Source of the DNA: Allium sativum
Lineage: Eukaryota; Streptophyta; Magnoliopsida; Asparagales; Amaryllidaceae
Assembly (NCBI GenBank): GCA_030737875.1
Contig: JASFAX010000020.1
Coordinates: forward strand, 29,712,688 to 29,776,687
DNA: 64,000 bases
Direction of reading: 5' to 3'
The notes beneath the pieces were generated by a model that was not told the DNA's origin, ran no database searches, and saw only the letters and a list, made by a program, of their open reading frames with translations. Both the position numbers and the translations under genes were made by a program. Below, in pieces: positions 57,313 through 64,000 of the stretch (the stretch's first letter is position 1; the number at the start of each line of letters is the position of its first letter).

Positions 57313-58516
57313 TGTTTACCCCTTAAGAACCATATGTGCATTAGAGACCACCCAACTATTTAATCCACGATAGGGGTCGAACATTATTAAACTTGGTCAT
57401 GCAAAATGCTATCCAGTACACTCAAACGGTCTATAAAAGGTCAAGGGCGATCACACACGACACGACAATAGTAAGGCTCGCGCATCTTAGAAGATCTCTT
57501 CGCTCATCCCCATGTCAAGAAAATTCGATTGAATTGAACAAGGAAAAGAATTGTCCTGGTGGCACATTCCACTCACGAATAGTCTGATGAAAGTCCAAAA
57601 TAAGAGGGGTAGCGCATGCACTATATGTCCACTTACAAATTATAGCCCTGGTCACATGCTCCTCAATCCGTTATCATTATTCCAGTCAGGCACTCTCCTT
57701 CAATTGTGTAATGATCGCCCACTCATAAACAATCAAATACAACCCACTCGCCTGCATGGAATTGTTCATTTAGATTATTTGTGCCGAAAGCAGTCACTCA
57801 CTCTCAGAAGGTCATTCGCTAATGTAAATTCACCCACGCTGGACGGCCAGAAACGGTTAATGACACCTGTCCACAACGAGGCAATGACATTTTAGCAGTT
57901 AACAGGATGAGCAACTCGGACGAATTCATGTTCAAATCTCTATAGAGATCACCTATAAATAGGTTATATCCTCCACCAAGAAAGTTGGACCCGGGGGGGG
58001 GGGGGGGGAAGGCATCACGAAGTGCTGCTAAATTCCATCCTTAGCCGTTTGTTAAAGATTTCCAGCCATGGCCATCATCATCATCTGGAGATCCTTCATT
58101 CATTCATCCATTGAGTCCGTCAAAATCTGATAGTTGTGAAAGATCCAAGGCATCATCCTCCTCCTCATCTGTCGCATATCCGTCCTTTTTTCATCACTGA
58201 TTCTGCCATTCTTCCATCGAATCCCATGAATCTAAGTGGAATTTGTATGTGAAGTGAAACTATTGATTGAATGAAAGGATGTATAAAGAGCAAGAGCTGA
58301 TATGTCTTGTAATTATCATTATTATAGTGGAAACTCAATTCACAGTGGATGTATGCCTAACACAAGGCTGAACCACTAAAAAACTTGTCTCCATTTTGTT
58401 TCCTTTACGTTTTTTTACTTTCAATTGTTATTGAGTGCGGCTCCATTTATTTTCTAATCATATTGGTGAAGAACATTTATCGTACCTTTGGTGTTTGACC
58501 ATTTTTGGTGAAAACA
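57313..58516 (+). repeat. 3' LTR of D
   Basis: Starts TGTTTACCCC and ends GGTGAAAACA, collinear with 48900-50087 with frequent substitutions. A poly(G) run (about 57992-58008) replaces the shorter GGGG of the 5' LTR. TATA at 57951-57962. Confidence 0.85.
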
Positions 58517-58552
58517 CTTTGTGAGTGACATTAATGGACGTGGGGTGTCACA
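58517..58552 (+). repeat. 3' LTR of O, final piece
   Basis: CTTTGTGAGTGACATTAATG through GTGTCACA matches the end of the O 5' LTR (8135-8171). It is followed by TSD copy TATGA (58553-58557) and then by the resumed antisense-type ORF (58558-58575, reading PAGSSN). Confidence 0.88.
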
Positions 58553-60495
58553 TATGACCCTGCGGGAAGTAGTAACACTACAAAAAAAGTATTTTTCTAC
58601 AATAGCAAAAGATAACATTTTCTTCTCCTTGTTGTAGAAATCAAAATTAATATGTGGTTTTAACATTGAAATGCTGAGATAAACTAAAGCGGGAAATTTA
58701 TTTCACTTCCCTCCGCTATTACAAATTTCGGCCGTGTATCCAAATAAAAATTCCCCAACTTTTTCATCACTAATCCATTTTCCTCTTCGTCAATTTTCTC
58801 CTTTCAGCATTAATTTCAATTCACCTGCTCTAAAAACAGCATCTTTCTTCATCCTTCGATTCTGATTTCAATTAAGCATCTTCTCCTTTTTACTAGCGTC
58901 GGAACCCCCAAAACTTGTTTGATCTGAGGAGTTTTTTTTCCTTAACCCTAGTTTTTAGTTGAGTTCAAAAAATGTCGAAGCATCTCCACTTATTCGGGTT
59001 TTAACTGCTTAGTCGATAAAAGTTCACTTCGTGAAGTACCGTTGAATGAATTTTCTGTAACCCAAATTTGGTTGCGGTAGTCTAGTACAAGGAATCATTA
59101 TTAATGGAGTAAACGATATTATGTAGAATAAAAAGATGTGGTTCCAAAAGAACACTATTTGCCATTATTTTGAATTACCAGCGATTATTAGTTTAGTTAG
59201 CAGACATATAACATGAGCTTTTGCAAAATAATTAAACTATCACTGTATTATTTTATGGTCTGTGTTTTTTGGTCTATGTTTGTTGTGTCAAATATTTATC
59301 ATTGCAAACCAACGAAGAAAATCAAGTAAGTGAAGGAAGATTTGTTATGCTAATGTGGTTTTACGGGTTTGGCAGTACAGCCTGTTAAAGGTTATGCTAT
59401 TCTCCTAGTCCGTTTCCTTCTGCTTGTTGTTCTTGCGTGTACGTATTGCTGGTTATTCTTGTTGGTCTTAGGTTCTTTTAGGTTGCTTTCTTGTTCAAAT
59501 TGATTATTTTCAATTTAGAGTATTAACATTATTTTTTAATTTTAAACTCTATCTCAAATCACTTCTATGCCAATGATGTGTTGGGTTTTATATAGGAATT
59601 GAACTAGTATGTTTTTGAATACATGTGCCAATTCAAAATTTTCAATGTAATCTTCTAATCCATGGATTTCCAACCGAATGAGTGTATTCAACTTAAATTA
59701 TTTGTAGTATATTCAAATATATCTTATTCATAAATTCTCCGATTTAGGTTGAATCTGCTGTAACTTCGATATTGATTTACACTAACTTGACTTAATTCAA
59801 TTATGTACATTACTTTCCTTTCTGAACATTGTTATTGTTCTGTGCATATTGTATGGCGTTGTATGATCATTTAAACTGCATCCTTTTTGTCGCATTCATA
59901 TGTGCTTGACCAGTTTGATGTGGTTGTGCCTTTATGCTAGCCTATGTGCTTTGTTTTGTTTTGTGGCCTTGCAGTGCTTTGATTTGGACTGATATGATGT
60001 TCTCTTTATCCTTGATAAGTCCTTGTACTCTCGAGTGATGTTATTTCATGCTTGTGAATCTATCCGTTAAACACTGCAGGAATTTTCTTTGGCCAAACAT
60101 TATTCTGGCCTTCCTGTTTCCTTACACACTTGTTCATGCATGTACTTGCCTGCACTCGTTTCGTGTTCCAAGTTATACTAGTCTCTTCATGCATATGTAT
60201 AGTCAGAAACTGAGCAGTACCTCATTTTAAAACTAAGCCTTTTGCTCAGTTTTGTCTCTAGTTTCTTAGACGAAGATGGTTTGACCCAAAGTACCTAAAT
60301 ACACTTATGACTTCATTGAAAATTATTGTCGTTTAAATATTAGTTCTTACCAATTTGGATCTGTGTGTTAGTTAGAATGCGATGGTAACTTTATGGAGTT
60401 GGAGCCTATTTATATTCCTATAATGTATGTTTGTACACATGGTTTAATACTAAGTTTAAGTCATAAAACTTCTAATATGTTTAGTTTTATAACAG

Positions 60496-60594
60496 GATCC
60501 ATCTCACTGGCCATCAATTAATCCATTGCCTTCATACGGGCGAGTTAGAGAGCTATCGTGGTCAAAGACATCAGAGACTTATTTACAGATATAA
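60496..60594 (+). pseudogene. Exon remnant resembling plant GH28 polygalacturonase
   Basis: After a T-rich stretch and AG (60494-60495) the frame reads DPSHWPSINPLPSYGRVREL and stops at 60592. W-P-x-x-x-P-L-P-S-Y-G-R-G-R-E/D is a conserved segment near the start of many plant polygalacturonase-like (GH28) proteins, which act on cell-wall pectin. Here G of GRGRE is V, and the expected continuation into the substrate-binding beta-helix is absent. A fragment only; it may have been captured by the CACTA-like element. The call rests on one motif. Confidence 0.5.
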
Positions 60595-62066
60595 TGTCAA
60601 AGACGTACATGAACAAGGTGCACATATTCAGAGAGAGACGAAAAAAAACTGCAAATATAGTAGAACTGCTCTTGACTGAACAAACTATGTTCATGGTACA
60701 TGAATAAATAAGCATTCATTGCCTTTAATATGTTCATACGCTTTGTAATAGTAAATGCCTACTTTCTAATACCCTACTGTCATTAAGTATGTAATTATCA
60801 CCAATGTTTGAATTTCATGTTTGTCACATGCATTTAGGTTTAAGGAATGAAACAAACTCTTCTTGATGTATACATAAGGTATACAACAAACAATATGCCA
60901 AAATCAGTGGCTTCAAATAAAGATACACGTTTATTTGACTCTCGTAATGCTCATAGTCTCACTAGCTTAGTTTCTTTGTTCTGCTATGAGGTATAACCTT
61001 ACTACCTTATTAAATAGTCACAATTACTCCTGGTAAATTTAAATATTTTCTTACAAGGATTCATGTTTTACCGGATGTAAATGGAAAATCAATTTCAATA
61101 TAGGTGGAATGATTCATTTAAGAGATGTCATGAACACACATTATGTTATAGAACAGCATTTTTATCCATCATCTACAGTGACATTCTTACAAAGACTCAT
61201 CAAACAGTCAGCTGTGGAACATAAAAAATCACTCCTAAAAGACTAGTGGAGTTTGCTAAGCAAAAGGTTTATAAAGAGTTTTCTAATTAATCATATTTTT
61301 CATATGTATAGTGATATTTTTTTCTTAAACCCTTCTTCTCTCTTATCATCTTGGGCTTACTAATCTTTCTTACCATATATCGACTTTTGAATTAAATGAA
61401 GGGATAAAAGTCAGGGATTTTTGGTAATTGACATTTTGGAGTGAGATAAATGCAGATCAACAATATCGCTAATTTGAGATCCTACAAAGAAAGCGTGTAT
61501 TTGATGGCTCCAAAGGTTTGTTTGTTCTCCTTTACTAACAATTTGTATATTATAATAACATCAAATTGAGGTACAAATCTATCGTTGATACATTTTTGAT
61601 CTTGGTTTTATCTGATATTCAGTTTGGGGATGTCAGCCTTTGTTTTACCGTTGTATGAATTTAAGTGGTGCATTGACCTTAATTTCCACCAGTTTTTGGG
61701 GATTATTCTTTCTTTTGTCAATATTTTGTCACCTTTCAAACAGCTACGCTTATTGATTTACGTCATGTTTGGGTATGAAATGAAAGATTTATCCTCATGC
61801 CGACCTTCAAATATATAACAAGACGACATCCACCTTAAGCTTGCAAATTAATAGTGATACATAATTATCATCAATAGTTCTGCTATTTGATAAAACAACC
61901 AAAATGAGTTATGGTTATCCAATTTCATGTCTTTCAACACTTAATTGCTTTTTTGGACCAGTGTTTTTAAAATTGTGGAATAGTGAGTGTTTTTCCACTA
62001 TTAACCTACACGGATAAAATAGTCATATCATATGCATATGATACATTGTTCATGTTTTGAGTGCAG

Positions 62067-62246
62067 GGCTACTATGCTAAGACTCGTGCAAAAAAATTAA
62101 TGAAGCTCAGAGGCATGCTTAAAGAAGTAAATGACCCTACACAATATATGCTAGAAGTTGATTACATTCAACAACTTGGCATTGACCATCACTTCAAGGA
62201 GGAAACTGCTTCCATTCTTTGCTCCTTGCACAAGCTTTATGTGTAA
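62067..62246 (+). pseudogene. Exon remnant resembling terpene synthase N-terminal domain
   Basis: After an acceptor-like TTTTGAGTGCAG (AG at 62065-62066) the frame reads AKKLMKLRGMLKEV, then YMLEVDYIQQLGIDHHFKEE and a stop at 62244. This matches the conserved K-L...V.D......L...IQ.LG..YHF..EI segment of plant terpene synthases (PF01397). The RRX8W region before it and the DDXXD domain after it are absent here. Plant terpene synthases turn prenyl diphosphates into terpenes; this isolated exon cannot. Confidence 0.65.
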
Positions 62247-62369
62247 CTATCCACATTCGATGTATCGAAGGATCATAGAATATTTATTTCTTTTTCATAT
62301 GAGGTCATATGGTCGTGTAACTTTAGGGAACGACTATTGGGGTCATTCTCTATGTTCTTGATTTTTTCC

Positions 62370-64000
62370 GATTTTTAAATGACTGCTTTGCCCCAAGTGA
62401 ATCTTGTTTCTCCTATAACTTTTGATTGGTAAAAGGTTTTGACCTGAAACCATTTCCATTGGATTCGGATGATGGTTTACCTTTTGTAGAATGGTCACAT
62501 TGATCAAACGGACTTACCTTTCGGGAGATATCGCTGACACAAGATTTGGAAGATGAAAAACAGCTTAATCGGTCCTGATTAGGGTGATTCGTAGCTAGGC
62601 CTGTAGGCCATTTCAGAATTAGGGTTATGGGGAGGCTAAAATCAGTTAGGAAATGATTTTATTTCATTTTCTCAGCTGCCTAAAACATTTTCCTAAACCT
62701 AGCCATGGCCTCCACCGTCTAAAATCATCCCTAGTCACCTTCTAATCACTAATTAAGAAGATCTACATTAAATCAAGGCAAATCAACATCAAACCAGTGT
62801 AGCTCCGAACCGAGCCGTTTGGAGTGGATGAACCCGAATCGAACCGAGGGAAGAGAATTTAGCCGAACCGAATGGGGGAGCTTGAGCACCACATGCCAAA
62901 CCAAACCGAATAAACCGAACTGACCCAGGTTTGGACCTCCACCACTACGTGACAACTCTTCTGAAGACCAACTACAATTCGACCAAAACCTGAGATGCAA
63001 AGGAAGTCCAAATGGGAGGTTGTTACTCAGGATTCAAACAGGGATCAATGAGTTAACTTCATGAATTGGACTTTGCTGCGGGACGTGTGCAAAGGGGTTA
63101 TCGATGTCTATAGCTTTGACCCACCATTGAGAGATGGATTAGTGGCTATGGATCAGTGGAGTGGGATAGTTATGACTCCATGGGGCAAAGTGATCATAGA
63201 AGGGCTATAAGCCAGTGCAGTGGAGTTGTTATGACTCAATGAGGCAGAGTGGATATAGCGGAGTATTATCGGTTATGGATCAGTGCAGTGGAACCGTCAT
63301 GACTCCATGGGGCAGAGTGATCATAACAAAGACTTGGGTGATCAAAGTGGTTGATATCGGATGCTTTATGCACTGAGTGAGAGATGAGGGGATGATTGCT
63401 ATATTTGACGTTTTGCTATCACCATGACATGCACGCCCCCTCCCCATTATTTTCGCACTATGAGTTAGTGTCACCTAAGAGTATTATACACCTGTTATGC
63501 TAACTCTTTGGTTGTAGGTCCACTTTCAGGTATGGTTACGTATACTTGTTATTGTTCTGTTTTGCTGCTTATCGCTCATACCAGACTTTTGTCCGACCCA
63601 AAGTTTTATGTCTCTTCTTATTACTCTAGGTGCTCTTAAACGGGTAGACTAGAGACATGTCATGTGATTACACACGGGTAGCTGTACCAGAGACGTGCAG
63701 GAGGCTTCCACATATGATATATATATATATATAATCTCCTTGTGTTGTTGCTGATCACTACTTTGGGCATTAGTAGTGTACCTCTTTCTTTTGCTTTAGA
63801 GACAATATTTCAATGTTGTATTAATGTTGGTTTGGATTATAAGATGTATTTTGGATTTCCGCTGCTATGCTGATTTAGTTTTCATCCTATGCACTATCAT
63901 GCCTATTTTATGTCAAATTTATGTTATTATTATATTTTATCCCATGCGCTGTGAGACATTCTTCAGGTTCATTGTTAGTTAAAATTACTTTCTTTTCCTT
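62370..64000 (+). mobile_element. Probable decayed Tekay-type LTR, truncated by window end
   Basis: From about 62370 the sequence changes character. Near 63583 it has CCAGACTTTTGTCCGACCC followed by a pyrimidine-rich stretch and CTCTAG|GTGCTC (AG at 63630-63631), the same module order as in the E, C and O LTRs. TTTTGGATTTCCGCTGC near 63850 also resembles the post-module part of such LTRs. The LTR start and clade are uncertain, and tandem hairpins were not recognised. Confidence 0.4.
63140..63330. repeat. Three-copy ~75-bp degenerate tandem repeat
   Basis: Units contain TATGGATCAGTGSAGTGG, then TATGACTCCATGGGGCA and GAGTGATCATA. Three copies start near 63147, 63208 and 63273, diverged from one another. 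Confidence 0.65.

Larger units (their letters stand above)
48900..58516 (+). mobile_element. Element D: non-autonomous Tat-like element with antisense ORF
   Basis: LTRs 48900-50087 and 57313-58516 (about 1.2 kb) begin TGTTTA.CCC and end GGTGAAAACA. The interrupted O LTR resumes precisely after it. The TSD is diverged: ATTTT on the left, CTTTG on the right (the intact O LTR reads CTTTG). A PBS starting TGGCGCC and a Tat-type gag indicate the Tat/Athila side of Ty3/gypsy, not Tekay. No protease, RT, RNase H or integrase homology is seen in the 7.2-kb interior; instead ~3 kb encode an antisense ORF. Confidence 0.85.
5412..58552 (+). mobile_element. Element O: old Tekay-type Ty3/gypsy retrotransposon, host of nested insertions
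   Basis: Termini TGTAACACCC (5412) and GTGTCACA (58552) are flanked by a perfect TSD TATGA (5407-5411 and 58553-58557). The 5' LTR is continuous (5412-8171). The internal region runs 8172-13600. The 3' LTR is in four pieces: 13601-13948, 35056-36892, 48197-48899 and 58517-58552, separated by A1 (with A2 inside), C and D. Once the insertions and one TSD copy each are removed, the pieces are collinear with the 5' LTR apart from two indel regions. The coding region is heavily mutated, so O is non-functional and the oldest Tekay element fully in view. Confidence 0.9.
58576..62369. mobile_element. CACTA-like transposon end with gene-like interior (other end not seen)
   Basis: CACTACAAAAAAAG at 58576 interrupts the ORF fragment after GTAGTAA and has the form of plant CACTA (En/Spm) termini. 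Within 60 bp, CTACAATAGCAAAAG and TTGTTGTAG form subterminal inverted motifs. TAA (58573-58575) could be the 3-bp TSD. No matching TTGTAGTG terminus is found to the right, so the extent is unknown. The interior is CT-rich leader-like DNA (58740-58920) and T-rich intron-like sequence with at least two exon remnants of cellular genes. No transposase was recognised. 59050-60480 and 60600-62050 contain no supportable gene. Confidence 0.45.

Noticed and set aside
48900..58516. RT or integrase domain in element D
   Set aside because: All frames between gag and the 3' LTR were considered; no YVDD/FVDD, RNase H or integrase HHCC/DDE pattern was seen. D was therefore called non-autonomous.
61624..61818. 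64-aa hydrophobic frame
   Set aside because: T-rich intron-like DNA gives a spurious hydrophobic translation; no family recognised and no splice or start context.
62773..63000. Minus-strand 75-aa frame
   Set aside because: Lies in the LTR-like region and is built from AACCGAACC-type low-complexity sequence.
63760..63780. TAGTAGTG as the right end of the CACTA-like element
   Set aside because: It lacks the TTGTAGTG terminus complementary to CACTACAA and no TAA follows at the right place.
1..64000. tRNA or rRNA genes
   Set aside because: Only PBS matches to tRNA 3' ends were found (12-19 bases); no cloverleaf-length match was seen.

Overview
This is plant nuclear DNA made almost entirely of nested transposable elements. 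No intact host gene is visible. The plant assignment rests on Ty3/gypsy chromovirus polyproteins of the Tekay/Del type (gag, protease, RT, RNase H, integrase, chromodomain), a Tat-like non-autonomous element, a CACTA-type terminus, and exon remnants resembling a terpene synthase and a plant GH28 polygalacturonase. A eudicot is likely but not proven.

The layout can be solved by pairing termini (TG...CA) with 5-bp target-site duplications (TSDs). From the left: the end of a minus-strand LTR (1-207, 'X') abuts a plus-strand Tekay LTR ('E', 208-3321). Then comes an AT-rich stretch and a fragment of a Tat-like antisense-type ORF (4560-5406). Element O (5412-58552, plus strand, TSD TATGA) cut that ORF in two. 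O has decayed gag-pol, and its 3' LTR was later split three times: by A1 (13949-35055, minus strand, TSD CAGTC), by C (36893-48196, plus strand, TSD AGTTG) and by D (48900-58516, Tat-like, diverged TSD). The 5' LTR of A1 was in turn split by A2 (24649-34768, minus strand, TSD GTCGA). The four pieces of O's 3' LTR lie at 13601-13948, 35056-36892, 48197-48899 and 58517-58552. To the right of O are the last codons of the interrupted ORF, a CACTA-like terminus at 58576, gene-like AT-rich DNA with GH28 and terpene-synthase exon remnants, and a probable decayed Tekay-type LTR running off the window.

Relative ages from LTR divergence read by eye: A2 is youngest (about two substitutions and one homopolymer indel over ~3015 bp), then A1, then C, with O oldest and D also old. 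A1 is nearly coding-complete: gag-protease (587 aa) and RT-RNase H-integrase-chromodomain (about 911 codons) lie in one frame, separated by a single TGA. A2 has an open gag but a gutted pol, so it was probably mobilised in trans, A1-like elements being the obvious helpers. D carries gag and an antisense intron-containing ORF but no recognisable pol.

The most interesting structure is in the Tekay LTRs. Every substantially complete LTR (E, O, A1, A2, C) shares this order: a GC-rich palindromic island, a TATA box 430-490 bp into the LTR, a GT donor-like site, a T-rich leader with ATGCAAGTT-type repeats, two tandem ~90-nt hairpins whose stems covary between families, a small covarying hairpin plus polypyrimidine tract plus AG|GT(G/T)CTC acceptor-like site (lost from O's 5' LTR), and the LTR end. 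This suggests a structured leader intron of 1.7-2.2 kb whose RNA hairpins would remain only in unspliced genomic RNA. That functional reading is inference.
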